Translations under genes and position numbers: made by a program
Assembly: GCA_003447235.1 (NCBI GenBank)
Contig: DLZV01000031.1
Location: 1 to 38,225 of the forward strand
Direction of reading: 5' to 3'
DNA from: Prevotella sp.
GTDB taxonomy: Bacteria > Bacteroidota > Bacteroidia > Bacteroidales > Bacteroidaceae
DNA length: 38,225 bases
The notes under the pieces: generated by a model
What the model was told of the DNA's origin: nothing
The model's database searches: none
What the model saw: only the letters and a program-made list of their open reading frames with translations
Part shown: positions 1 through 8,091 of the stretch, piece after piece
Layout of the letters: the number at the start of each line of letters is the position of its first letter
Numbering within the stretch: the stretch's first letter is position 1

Positions 1-68
1 AACCACTTGCGAAACTTCAGTAAACTGTTTTTATGTGCTATAGGCCCGCTTATCTGAGAAATATTTTG

Positions 69-76
69 TAATTTTG
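69..76 (+). promoter_or_regulatory. Probable -7 element for the GH20 gene
   Basis: TAATTTTG matches the Bacteroidetes -7 consensus TAnnTTTG. It lies 48 bases before the ATG at 125, which would give a leader of about 45 nt. I see no clear TTTG -33 box at the usual distance, so this rests on the -7 box and its position. Confidence 0.45.
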
Positions 77-124
77 CCCACAGATTATTTCCCAAACATA
101 ATATGGGCAAAGCCTCTTGATAAG

Positions 125-2575
125 ATGAAGAAAACTACCCTACCCCTTGCATTGCTCGCACTTGCGATGCCACTCCAGGCCCAGGTGCGCATGGATTATG
201 AGAAATTGTCGCAGGAAAACGGCAAGTTCACGTCCCGGTTTGTCCTCCACAATCAGACGGGCGAGCCGCTGGACGCAGACTGGAGTATCTATTTCTCGCA
301 GTTGCCGATGTACCCCCAGCAGGTGAGCACGCCCCAGTTGGCCTTCCATACGGTCTTGGCCAACTACTTCCGCCTGTCGCCCACGGAGGCCTGGAAGCCC
401 CTTGCCAGCGGCGACTCCCTGGTCTTCAGCGCGACGTTCGGCGGCGACCTATGTCGCGAGAGCTACGTGCCCGAAGGGATGTTCATCGTCGGCAAGAACG
501 GCAAGCCCGTGCCCGTGGAGTTTCATGCGAAGCCCTTTGCCGACCAGGAACTGACGCGCGACGTGGAGAAGAACTACCGCAACAACGCCCGTCTGACCGC
601 TTCCCCCACCCTTTCCCCCGCCGATGTGCTGCCCTCTGTGAAGCAGTCCGTGACCGCCGACGGCCTCTGCGACCTTGGTGGCGGATTCTGCCTCGTGCCG
701 GATGCACAGTCGGGCAACGAGGCACGCCTTCTCGCCGCCGACCTGGCCAACCAGCACGGATTGGCCTATCGTGCCCAGGGTGTGCCCATCCGTCTGACCG
801 TCGATGCCAGCCTGCCCTCCACGGAGGAAGAATACTACGAACTCAGCATCCGGCCCGATGCTGTCAGTATAGTCGGCAAGAGCGCGCATGCCGTCTGGAA
901 CGCCACGCGCACGCTCCTTGCCCTGCTGCGTAACCCCCTCAACGCCAATGGGAAGCTTCATGCGATGGACATCAAGGACTGGCCCGACTTCGCCTATCGA
1001 GGACAGATGATCGACATTGCGCGCAACTTCACGCCCTATGCGGACCTGCTGAAGGTCGTTGACGCCCTGGCCGACTACAAGCTCAGCGTGCTCCATCTCC
1101 ACTTCTGCGACGACGAAGGTTGGCGACTGGAGATACCCGGACTGCCCGAACTCACGGAGGTGGGTAGTCGGCGTGGCTACACGACCGACGAGAGCGACCG
1201 TCTCTATCCTGGCTACGACGGCCATTATGATCCCAATGGTCCCACGACGGGCAACGGCTACCTCACCCGCCAGCAGTTTATCGACCTGCTGCGCTATGCC
1301 AAGGCGCGCCATGTCAGCGTGGTGCCCGAGGTGGAATGTCCCGGCCATGCGCGCGCTGCCATCCGCTCGATGGAGGCACGCTATGAGAAATACAAGCAGA
1401 CCGACCCTGCCAAGGCCATGGAATATCGTCTGGCCGATCCCGACGACGCCTCCCAGTACACCTCTGCCCAGGGCTACCACGACAACGTGATGGACCCCGG
1501 ACTGCCCTCCTCGCTGACCTTCATGAAGAAGGTGATCGACGAGGTGCTGTTGATGTATCAAGAGGCCGACGCGCCACTCCCGTTCCTCCACCTTGGCGGC
1601 GACGAGGTGCCCGACCAGGTATGGACCAATTCGCCAGCAGCCCTGCGCCTCTCCGAGCGCGAGGGACTGAAAGGCAAGGAGGCCGTCAGTTCCTGGTTCT
1701 ACGAGCAGATCATCCACTATATGGCCCAGCGAGGCGTGAAGTTTGGCGGATGGCAGGAGATCGTCACGCGCCATCGTCCGCTCGACACGCCCTTCATGAA
1801 GAAATGGGCTGGTGGCCTCAACCTCTGGGCTGCCGTGCCGGAGTGGGGTAGTGGCGACTGCTACCACGAGATGGCCAACAACGGGTGGCCCGTCGTCATG
1901 AGCGACGTGACCAACTGCTATCTCGACCTCGCCTACAGCCGCCACCCCGAGGAGCGTGGCTTGCAATGGGGTGGCACGGTCGACGAGGCTGTGACGTTTG
2001 CCCTGATGCCCTACGACTTCTACCGATCCATGCACGATAGCATCAACGGACGCCCGCGCCAGTGGACCACCACGCCCTCGGGCCTGCTCCCGCTCCACGA
2101 AGAGGCGCGCAAAAATATCGTGGGCGTACAGGGCCAGTTGTGGGCCGAGTGCATTCGCGGTCCGCAATGGGTTGAATACCAGCTCTTCCCCAAGATTCTC
2201 GGTCTTCTGGAGCGCGGATGGAATGCCAAGCCCGAATGGGAGACACAGCAGGGTGAGGCCGCCGAGACGACCTATTTCCGTTCCCTCTCCACCTATTATA
2301 AGAAGATAGCCGACTGCGAGATGCCGGCCTGGGCAAAGCGCGCGATCAACTTCCGCATCCCCAACCCGGGTTTGCGCCTTGTGGATGGCAAGGTGGCTGC
2401 CAATAGTCCGGTAGGTGGCACCATCCGCTATACTACCGACGGATCGACTCCCACGGCCTCCTCGCCCGTCTATACCTCGCCCGTCGCTTTCAGTGGCCGT
2501 GTGTTCAAGGCGCGCCTCTACAAGGATGGCAAGGAGAGCGTCACGTCCGTGCTGATCAACGAGCCAGGCCAATAA
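125..2575 (+). CDS. Secreted beta-N-acetylhexosaminidase, GH20 (chitobiase type)
   Basis: Exo-hydrolase that should release terminal GlcNAc or GalNAc from glycans such as chitin oligomers, host glycans or peptidoglycan fragments, acting in the periplasm or at the outer surface. The protein is 816 aa. The ATG at 125 was chosen over an in-frame TTG at 74 because it starts a clean signal peptide (MKKTTLPLALLALAMPLQAQ). An N-terminal chitobiase-like carbohydrate-binding domain (about residues 20-140) is followed by a GH20 N-terminal alpha/beta domain. The TIM barrel then begins near the DWPDFAYRGQMIDIARNF stretch. The catalytic Asp-Glu pair is D493-E494 in HLGGDEV, as substrate-assisted catalysis in GH20 requires. 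The C-terminus (YTTDGSTP, about residues 750-810) looks like the chitobiase C-terminal beta-sandwich. It stands alone, with a terminator behind it. The family is certain; the natural substrate is not. Confidence 0.93.
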   Translation: MKKTTLPLALLALAMPLQAQVRMDYEKLSQENGKFTSRFVLHNQTGEPLDADWSIYFSQLPMYPQQVSTPQLAFHTVLANYFRLSPTEAWKPLASGDSLVFSATFGGDLCRESYVPEGMFIVGKNGKPVPVEFHAKPFADQELTRDVEKNYRNNARLTASPTLSPADVLPSVKQSVTADGLCDLGGGFCLVPDAQSGNEARLLAADLANQHGLAYRAQGVPIRLTVDASLPSTEEEYYELSIRPDAVSIVGKSAHAVWNATRTLLALLRNPLNANGKLHAMDIKDWPDFAYRGQMIDIARNFTPYADLLKVVDALADYKLSVLHLHFCDDEGWRLEIPGLPELTEVGSRRGYTTDESDRLYPGYDGHYDPNGPTTGNGYLTRQQFIDLLRYAKARHVSVVPEVECPGHARAAIRSMEARYEKYKQTDPAKAMEYRLADPDDASQYTSAQGYHDNVMDPGLPSSLTFMKKVIDEVLLMYQEADAPLPFLHLGGDEVPDQVWTNSPAALRLSEREGLKGKEAVSSWFYEQIIHYMAQRGVKFGGWQEIVTRHRPLDTPFMKKWAGGLNLWAAVPEWGSGDCYHEMANNGWPVVMSDVTNCYLDLAYSRHPEERGLQWGGTVDEAVTFALMPYDFYRSMHDSINGRPRQWTTTPSGLLPLHEEARKNIVGVQGQLWAECIRGPQWVEYQLFPKILGLLERGWNAKPEWETQQGEAAETTYFRSLSTYYKKIADCEMPAWAKRAINFRIPNPGLRLVDGKVAANSPVGGTIRYTTDGSTPTASSPVYTSPVAFSGRVFKARLYKDGKESVTSVLINEPGQ

Positions 2576-2612
2576 GCTGCTTCTTGGGCCGAAAGGTCCT
2601 TAGAGTTTTCAT

Positions 2613-2662
2613 ACCCATGGGGTAGGGAAGCAAGTCGTTTCCCCGCCCCATGGGTTTTGTGT
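2613..2662 (+). terminator. Intrinsic terminator after the GH20 gene
   Basis: Perfect 10-bp inverted repeat ACCCATGGGG (2613-2622) / CCCCATGGGT (2646-2655), with further G/C pairing inside (GGG 2625-2627 with CCCC 2641-2644). It is followed by TTTTGTGT. It lies 37 bases after the GH20 stop and before the thi promoter. Confidence 0.75.
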
Positions 2663-2692
2663 ATAAAAGATTGTTAAACTTCTCCCGTTTCT

Positions 2693-2723
2693 TTTGTGTT
2701 GTGGCAGAAACGATATAACTTTG
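2693..2723 (+). promoter_or_regulatory. Bacteroidetes-type promoter of the thi operon
   Basis: TTTG (2693-2696), a 19-nt spacer, then TAACTTTG (2716-2723) is a full match to the -33/-7 consensus. The predicted start, near 2727, lies just upstream of the TPP riboswitch, so the aptamer would be near the 5' end of the transcript. Confidence 0.8.
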
Positions 2724-2737
2724 CCATCAAGTCGTAA

Positions 2738-2816
2738 AACCGACTCGGGGTGGTTGGCCGCTTGGCCAGTCTGAGATTATACCCTTTGCACCTGATGCAG
2801 GTAATGCTGCCGTAGG
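2738..2816 (+). promoter_or_regulatory. TPP riboswitch (THI element)
   Basis: All the conserved THI-box blocks are present in order: ACTCGGGGTG (2743-2752), a short GGCC/GGCC stem (2756-2767), CTGAGA (2771-2776), ACCC (2781-2784), ACCTGAT (2790-2796), GGTAAT (2800-2805) and the closing CTGCCGTAGGA (2807-2816 region). It directly precedes thiD and the thiamine genes, the expected target. The aptamer ends only about 3 nt before the thiD ATG, so the ribosome-binding region lies inside or against the closing stem. That points to control of translation initiation instead of a separate downstream terminator, and no such terminator is visible. Confidence 0.95.
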
Positions 2817-2819
2817 AAA

Positions 2820-3641
2820 ATGAAAACATATCATCATATACTCACGATTGCCGGATCCGATAGTTGCGGAGGCGCGGGCATAGAGGCCGATATCAAGACG
2901 ATCTCGGCCCTGGGATGTTATGCATCCGTTGCCATCACGGCCGTGACGGCACAGAACACTCTGGGTGTGCGGTCTATCTGCAAAGTTACGCCCGGCGTCG
3001 TTGCCGACCAGATAGCTGCCGTGATGGACGACCTCCACCCGCAAGCCATCAAGGTAGGGATGGTCAATGACGCAGAGACGATTCGTGCCATCGCCACCAC
3101 GATCCGTCGCTATCCGTTGCCCCCGATGATTATCGACCCCGTGATGGTCTCCACCTCGGGCAGCCGACTGATGGAGCCGGACGCGTTGTCTCTCTTCCAG
3201 GCCACACTCTTGCCTCTTTCCACCCTCCTTACACCCAACATCCCTGAGGCAGAACTACTTGCCGGCAGGCCCATCCACGGCTTGGAGGACATGAAGGCCG
3301 CCGCACGCCAGATCCTGCAGATGGGGCCGAAGGCGGTGTTGGTCAAGGGAGGTCACGGGCAGGGTAGGGAGAAGACGGATCTGCTGCTGATCGACGGCTC
3401 GTTCCACACCTTCTCTTCCGCCACGATTTCCACCCGCAACACCCATGGCACGGGCTGCACGCTCTCCTCGGCTATCGCCTCTTTTGTGGCGAGAGGGCAG
3501 AGGATCTGCGAGGCCGTAGCCTCTGCCAAAGCCTATCTCTATGAGGCTTTGCGAGCTGGAGCTGATGTCTCGGTCGGGGAGGGACACGGCCCGGTGAATC
3601 ATTTTTACGATCCTCAACCTTTGATATTGACCGAACAATAA
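2820..3641 (+). CDS. thiD: Hydroxymethylpyrimidine / phosphomethylpyrimidine kinase
   Basis: Phosphorylates HMP and HMP-phosphate to HMP-diphosphate, the pyrimidine substrate of ThiE, in the cytoplasm. The 273-aa length is normal for ThiD. Visible family signatures are the N-terminal TIAGSDSCGGAGIEADIKT stretch (about residues 9-27), the VDP(VM) phosphate-site region (IIDPVMVSTSG), TPNIPEAELL, the VLVKGGHG strand and the anion-hole motif NTHGTGCTLSSAIA, whose Cys is typical of ThiD. It is the first gene after the TPP riboswitch, and its stop is 3 nt before thiE, so it is probably translationally coupled. It is not fused to ThiE, unlike in some bacteria. Confidence 0.96.
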   Translation: MKTYHHILTIAGSDSCGGAGIEADIKTISALGCYASVAITAVTAQNTLGVRSICKVTPGVVADQIAAVMDDLHPQAIKVGMVNDAETIRAIATTIRRYPLPPMIIDPVMVSTSGSRLMEPDALSLFQATLLPLSTLLTPNIPEAELLAGRPIHGLEDMKAAARQILQMGPKAVLVKGGHGQGREKTDLLLIDGSFHTFSSATISTRNTHGTGCTLSSAIASFVARGQRICEAVASAKAYLYEALRAGADVSVGEGHGPVNHFYDPQPLILTEQ

Positions 3642-3644
3642 GCT

Positions 3645-4274
3645 ATGTTGCAATTTATCTCCCATCACAACAGCCGCTATGGCTACATAGAAGGCATCCG
3701 CATGGCGCTCGAAGGAGGCTGCCGCTGGGTGCAGCTTCGCATGAAGGAGGCCGATGAGGCCACATTCTTGTCCACTGCCCAAGAGGCCGTGGCGCTCTGT
3801 CGCAGCTATCACGCCCGCCTCATCCTCGACGACCGTGTCGAGATGGTGAAGCGAGTGGGAGCTGATGGTGTGCACCTGGGGCGCAAGGACATGCCTGCCG
3901 ACGAGGCCCGTACACTCTTGGGTCCCGACTTGATCATCGGTGGCACGGCCAACACCATCGACGACGTGCGCCGCCTACATCGCCAGGGTGTGGACTACAT
4001 CGGTTGTGGTCCCTATCGCTTTACCACCACCAAGCAGCGTCTCGCCCCTGTTCTCGGACTGGAGGGCTACCGCGCCATCATCGAGGCCATGAGGCGGGAG
4101 AATATCCTGCTGCCCGTTGTCGCCATAGGCGGTATCACGCGGGCAGACCTGCTGCCTGTGCTGCAGACGGGAGTGAGCGGGGTGGCTATCAGTGGTGGCA
4201 TCCTCGATGCAGAGCAGCCAGTCGAGGAGACGAAGGCGATCCTCCGTATATTAGAACAATCAGAACAACAATAA
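3645..4274 (+). CDS. thiE: Thiamine phosphate synthase
   Basis: Joins HMP-diphosphate and the thiazole phosphate to give thiamine phosphate. The 209-aa TIM-barrel protein keeps the ThiE signature set: VQLRMKE (residues about 29-35), LILDDRVEM, DGVHLGRKDMP, IIGGTANT, the phosphate and product loop CGPYRFTTTKQ, VVAIGGI and the final GVAISGGI strand. The pyrophosphate-binding residues are therefore present, so this is the likely working ThiE, in contrast to the shorter relative at 6688-7230. It lies 3 nt after thiD and 2 nt before thiC, inside the riboswitch-controlled operon. Confidence 0.95.
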   Translation: MLQFISHHNSRYGYIEGIRMALEGGCRWVQLRMKEADEATFLSTAQEAVALCRSYHARLILDDRVEMVKRVGADGVHLGRKDMPADEARTLLGPDLIIGGTANTIDDVRRLHRQGVDYIGCGPYRFTTTKQRLAPVLGLEGYRAIIEAMRRENILLPVVAIGGITRADLLPVLQTGVSGVAISGGILDAEQPVEETKAILRILEQSEQQ

Positions 4275-4276
4275 AT

Positions 4277-5875
4277 ATGAAAACCGAACAATTCAATCCT
4301 CATTTCACCTATCCTTCCTCCCAGAAGGTCTATCGCAAGGGCGTGCTCTTCCCTGAGTTGCGCGTCGGTATGCGCGAGGTGACACTCACGCCGACTGTCA
4401 AGATGGTCGATGGCGAGAAGCAGTATATCGAGAATCCGCCCGTGACGATCTACGACACCAGCGGTCCTTATAGCGACCCAGAGGTGGAAATCGACCTGCG
4501 CAAAGGTCTTCCGAAACTCCGCAAGGCGTGGACAGAGCGAAGAAAGGGAAAGACGATCATGGACTGCGCCCGCGAAGGCATCATCACGGAGGAGATGGAG
4601 TATGTCGCCATCCGCGAGAACATGGACTGCGAGGAGCGTGGTATCAAGACGTTTATCACCCCCGAGTTTGTCCGCCAAAAGATCGCCGAGGGCCGTGCCG
4701 TCATTCCGGCCAATATCAACCATCCCGAGGCCGAGCCGATGATCATCGGTACGGACTTCCTGGTGAAGATCAACACCAATATTGGCAACTCCTCCATGTC
4801 GTCGGGCATTGAGGAAGAAGTTGACAAGGCCGTGTGGAGCTGCAAGTGGGGAGGTGACACGCTGATGGATCTGTCCACAGGCGACGATATCCACGAGACG
4901 CGCGAATGGATTCTCCGCAACAGCCCTGTGCCCGTGGGTACCGTCCCCATGTACCAGGCGTTTGAGAAAGTAGGTGGCAAACCGGAGGATCTCAACTGGG
5001 AGGTGTTCCGCGACACGCTCATCGAGCAATGTGAGCAGGGTGTGGACTACTTCACCATCCACTGTGGCATCCGCCTGAAGAACGTACCTTTGGCGATCGG
5101 TCGCCTCACGGGTATGGTGAGCCGCGGCGGCAGCATCATCTCCAAGTGGTGTCAGACCCACAACGAGGAGAGTTTCCTCTATACCCATTTCGACGATATT
5201 TGCGAGATCTGCCATCGCTACGACGTGGCTATCTCCTTGGGTGACGGCCTCCGTCCCGGTTCGACCCACGATGCCAATGATGCCGCCCAGTTTGCCGAGC
5301 TCGACACCATGGGTGAGCTGGTGACGCGTGCGTGGGATCATGGCGTGCAGGCATTTATCGAAGGTCCCGGCCATGTGCCCATGAACAAGATTCGGGAGAA
5401 CATGGACCGCCAGATCGAGAAGTGCCACGGCGCACCCTTCTATACCCTCGGCCCTCTCGTCACAGACATCGCGCCTGGTTTCGACCATATCACCAGCGCC
5501 ATCGGCGCAGCCATGATCGGATGGTTTGGTACGGCCATGCTCTGCTATGTCACACCGAAGGAGCATCTCGCGCTGCCTACGAAGGAGGATGTGCGCGAGG
5601 GTATTGTCGCCTATAAGATTGCTGCCCACGCGGCCGACCTGGCCAAGGGCCATCCTGGTGCTTCGGTTCGCGACGACGCCCTGTCCAAGGCGCGCTACGA
5701 CTTCAGATGGAAGGATCAGTTCAATCTTTCGCTCGACCCTGAACGGGCGTTGGAATACTACAAGACTTCCAATGACATGAAGGGCAACTACTGCTCCATG
5801 TGTGGTCCCAACTTCTGTGCAGCCCGTATCAGCCACAGTCTGAAGGATTGCACGGACGCTTCCGATGCGGAATAA
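4277..5875 (+). CDS. thiC: Phosphomethylpyrimidine synthase
   Basis: Radical-SAM enzyme that rearranges aminoimidazole ribotide into HMP-phosphate, the pyrimidine half of thiamine. The ATG at 4277, 2 nt after the thiE stop, gives 532 aa. The same frame stays open upstream into thiE, but the residues there are not ThiC-like. Conserved ThiC stretches include GTDFLVKINTNIGNS, STGDDIHETREWILRNSPVP, the GDGLRPGSTHDANDAAQ region and EGPGHVPMNKI. The C-terminal cluster motif has C506, C509 and C514 in CSMCGPNFC, matching the CX2CX4C cluster of ThiC. The length is slightly short of the usual 550-630 aa because the N-terminal extension is small. A 36-nt gap leads to thi4. Confidence 0.98.
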   Translation: MKTEQFNPHFTYPSSQKVYRKGVLFPELRVGMREVTLTPTVKMVDGEKQYIENPPVTIYDTSGPYSDPEVEIDLRKGLPKLRKAWTERRKGKTIMDCAREGIITEEMEYVAIRENMDCEERGIKTFITPEFVRQKIAEGRAVIPANINHPEAEPMIIGTDFLVKINTNIGNSSMSSGIEEEVDKAVWSCKWGGDTLMDLSTGDDIHETREWILRNSPVPVGTVPMYQAFEKVGGKPEDLNWEVFRDTLIEQCEQGVDYFTIHCGIRLKNVPLAIGRLTGMVSRGGSIISKWCQTHNEESFLYTHFDDICEICHRYDVAISLGDGLRPGSTHDANDAAQFAELDTMGELVTRAWDHGVQAFIEGPGHVPMNKIRENMDRQIEKCHGAPFYTLGPLVTDIAPGFDHITSAIGAAMIGWFGTAMLCYVTPKEHLALPTKEDVREGIVAYKIAAHAADLAKGHPGASVRDDALSKARYDFRWKDQFNLSLDPERALEYYKTSNDMKGNYCSMCGPNFCAARISHSLKDCTDASDAE

Positions 5876-5911
5876 CAACAATGAATCATAACCTTATAAA
5901 CAAGAAACAAG

Positions 5912-6685
5912 ATGATAGAGACACAGGTTTCAAAAGGAATTGTCAGTACTTATTTTGACAAATTACAGCGCAATCTCGATATTGACGTGGCCATCGTTGG
6001 TGGTGGTCCCTCAGGTATCGTGGCGGCATACTACCTTGCCAAGGCAGGACTGAAGGTAGCTCAGTTTGACAGAAAGCTTTCTCCCGGCGGCGGAATGTGG
6101 GGTGGCGCGATGATGTTCAACCAGATTGTGATCCAGGAGGAGGCGCTGGACATCGTTCGCGACTTTGGCATCAACTATACGCCGTTTGAGGATGGACTCT
6201 ATACCCTCGACTCTGTGGAGGGCACTTCCGCGCTCCTCTACCATGCCGTGCATGCAGGAGCCACCGTCTTCAACTGCTATAGCGTGGAGGACGTGGTGTT
6301 CAAAAGTAACGTCGTAAGTGGCGTGGTGGTCAACTGGACGCCCGTTCTGCGCGAGGGTATGCATGTCGATCCCATCAATATCATGGCCAAATGCGTCATC
6401 GACGGCACGGGCCACGATAGCGAGATAGCCTGTGTGGTGGCCCGCAAGAATGGCATCCAACTCCAGACGGAGACGGGTGGCGTGATGGGTGAGCGCTCGC
6501 TGGACGTGGCCGAGGGAGAGCGTCTCGTTGTGGAAGGCACACGTGAGATCTATCCCGGTCTCTACGTCTGTGGCATGGCTTCCTCTGCTGTGGCAGGTAC
6601 GCCGCGTATGGGGCCGATCTTCGGCGGTATGCTGATGTCGGGTAAGAAGGTTGCTGACCTGATCATCAAGAAACTCAAAGGCTAA
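5912..6685 (+). CDS. thi4: THI4-type sulfide-dependent ADP-thiazole synthase
   Basis: Makes the adenylated thiazole precursor from NAD, glycine and sulfur. The 257-aa FAD/NAD-fold protein has the dinucleotide loop VGGGPSGIVAAYYLAKAG (about residues 29-46), the SPGGGMWGG loop, the CVIDGTGHDSE segment and the THI4 C-terminus GTPRMGPIFGGMLMSGKK. In yeast THI4 the sacrificial sulfur-donor Cys205 sits just before an MDP motif; here the matching site reads GMHVDP, so His151 (codon 6362-6364) replaces it. From family knowledge, His-type THI4s of anaerobic archaea and bacteria use free sulfide with Fe(II) and turn over, whereas the yeast and plant enzymes are suicidal. It replaces ThiS, ThiG, ThiH and ThiF, none of which is in the operon. 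The 2-nt gap to the next gene suggests coupling. Confidence 0.95.
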   Translation: MIETQVSKGIVSTYFDKLQRNLDIDVAIVGGGPSGIVAAYYLAKAGLKVAQFDRKLSPGGGMWGGAMMFNQIVIQEEALDIVRDFGINYTPFEDGLYTLDSVEGTSALLYHAVHAGATVFNCYSVEDVVFKSNVVSGVVVNWTPVLREGMHVDPINIMAKCVIDGTGHDSEIACVVARKNGIQLQTETGGVMGERSLDVAEGERLVVEGTREIYPGLYVCGMASSAVAGTPRMGPIFGGMLMSGKKVADLIIKKLKG

Positions 6686-6687
6686 TC

Positions 6688-7230
6688 ATGCTTCGCATAG
6701 CCATCACCTTGCCTGGCTTCGTGCCGGGCGAGGCTTCTTTTATCGTCCGGCTGCTGGACGAGTCTTTCGATCGGGTACATATTCGCAAGCCCGATGCCGA
6801 CGCTTTGGCCGTTGCCCAACTCATAGAGGGTGTCCCAAAGGCGTACCGTAGTCGCCTCGTCTTGCACGACCACCATGTGCTCGTGGAACGCTATGGACTG
6901 GGAGGCATTCATCTGAACTACCGCAACCCCGTCGCTCCCGCTGGTTTCCAAGGCTCTGTGAGCCGATCTTGCCATAGCCTGGACGAGGTGAGGGCGTGGA
7001 AGCCACGTTGCGCCTACGTCTTTCTAAGCCCTATCTACGACAGTATTTCCAAGCAGGGGTATCGGTCGGCCTTTTCCAAGCAGGCCTTATTAAAAGCCAG
7101 CGCCGAAGGCATTATCGACCAGCAGGTCGTTGCCCTCGGCGGAGTGTCTTACCAGCGACTGGCGGAAGTGGAGCAGCTGGGTTTTGGCGGCTACGCCATG
7201 CTGGGCGAAGCCTGGAAAAAGATGGGGTAG
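6688..7230 (+). CDS. TenI / ThiE-like protein, last gene of the thi operon
   Basis: A 180-aa short TIM-barrel protein of the ThiE/TenI family. Recognisable parts are VHIRKPDAD (about residues 30-38), LVLHDHHVLV, GGIHLNYRN, the SRSCHSLDEV segment (close to GRSVHSLEEA of Bacillus TenI), YVFLSPIYDSISKQGY and VVALGGVS. It lacks the DDR and GPYRFTTTK-type loops of the true ThiE at 3645-4274 and is about 30 aa shorter, so it is probably not a second full TMP synthase. TenI is a thiazole tautomerase that acts on the ThiG product; with THI4 present that substrate may not exist, so the role is open. It overlaps no gene, but its stop is only 10 nt from the convergent lgt stop. Confidence 0.85.
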   Translation: MLRIAITLPGFVPGEASFIVRLLDESFDRVHIRKPDADALAVAQLIEGVPKAYRSRLVLHDHHVLVERYGLGGIHLNYRNPVAPAGFQGSVSRSCHSLDEVRAWKPRCAYVFLSPIYDSISKQGYRSAFSKQALLKASAEGIIDQQVVALGGVSYQRLAEVEQLGFGGYAMLGEAWKKMG

Positions 7231-7240
7231 GGGTGTTCTC

Positions 7241-8080
7241 CTACTTTGCAGCCTTCATGCGGCGGCTACGGACCATCGCCCATACACCCAGGGCGATGAG
7301 TGGGATGCTCAATAACTGGCCCATGTCGAGCGGCAGATTGGCCTCGAAAGCCTCCTGTACCTCCTTGGTAAACTCGATGAAGAAGCGGAAGGTGAACACC
7401 AGCGTCAGGCAGAGACCGAAATAGAGCCCCGTGCCCACACGGTCCTTGTGCTTGCGGTAGATGAGGAAGATGATGGCGAAGAAGCAGGCATAGGCGATGG
7501 CCTCATAGAGCTGTCCAGGGTGGCGTGGCGCCTTGTCAACATGGGCGAAGATGAAGGCCCAGGGAACGTCCGTCACGTTGCCGACAATCTCCGAGTTCAT
7601 GAGGTTTCCCAGCCGGATGAAGCATGCCGTGATGCAGGAGACCACTCCCATCAGGTCCAGTACCACCCAGGTTGGCATCTTGTATCGCTTGATATAGAGC
7701 CAAAGACCCACCAGGAGGCCCGCCACGCCACCGTGGCTGGCCAGTCCGGCAAATCCCGTAAACTTCCATCCGCCACCCTCAAGGAAGTGGATAGGCATGA
7801 ACATCTCCACGATATGTGTGCCCGAAGAGAGGAAGTAGTGGGGCTCGTAGAAGAGGCAATGGCCGAGGCGCGCACCCACCAATATGCCCAAGAAGACATA
7901 GAGAAAGAGAGGGTCAAACTTCTCGTCGCTATATTTGTGCTCCTTGTAGAGCCACTTCATGAGCAGGTAGGCCAGTACAAGGCCCGTCAGCCAGCACAAG
8001 GCGTACCAGCGCACGGAGAGCGGGCCAAGGTGGATGGCTACCTCCGAGGGCTGCCAATAGATGTAGAGCGGATTCATCAT
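7241..8080 (-). CDS. lgt: Prolipoprotein diacylglyceryl transferase
   Basis: Inner-membrane enzyme that transfers diacylglycerol from phosphatidylglycerol to the lipobox Cys of prolipoproteins, the first step of lipoprotein maturation. The 279-aa protein has about seven hydrophobic helices. Lgt signatures present are VGARLGHCLFYEP (68-80), ASHGGVAGLL (114-123), the key RLGNLMNSEIVG motif (156-167) and HPGQLYEA (187-194). Length and order match the family. It lies 11 nt downstream of ychF and is probably co-transcribed with it. It converges on the thi operon with only a 10-nt gap and no evident terminator between. Confidence 0.96.
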   Translation of the reverse strand: MMNPLYIYWQPSEVAIHLGPLSVRWYALCWLTGLVLAYLLMKWLYKEHKYSDEKFDPLFLYVFLGILVGARLGHCLFYEPHYFLSSGTHIVEMFMPIHFLEGGGWKFTGFAGLASHGGVAGLLVGLWLYIKRYKMPTWVVLDLMGVVSCITACFIRLGNLMNSEIVGNVTDVPWAFIFAHVDKAPRHPGQLYEAIAYACFFAIIFLIYRKHKDRVGTGLYFGLCLTLVFTFRFFIEFTKEVQEAFEANLPLDMGQLLSIPLIALGVWAMVRSRRMKAAK

Positions 8081-8091
8081 GGGGTGGGGAA

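Noticed and set aside
449..2572. Open frame of about 707 codons on the minus strand opposite the GH20 gene
   Set aside because: The plus strand has a complete signal peptide, GH20 motifs and catalytic residues. The antisense protein has no recognisable domain and arises from the third-position G/C bias of the real gene.
4067..5881. Open frame of about 604 codons opposite thiC
   Set aside because: ThiC is certain from its motifs and cluster cysteines; the antisense product resembles no family I know and has the composition of a mirrored gene.
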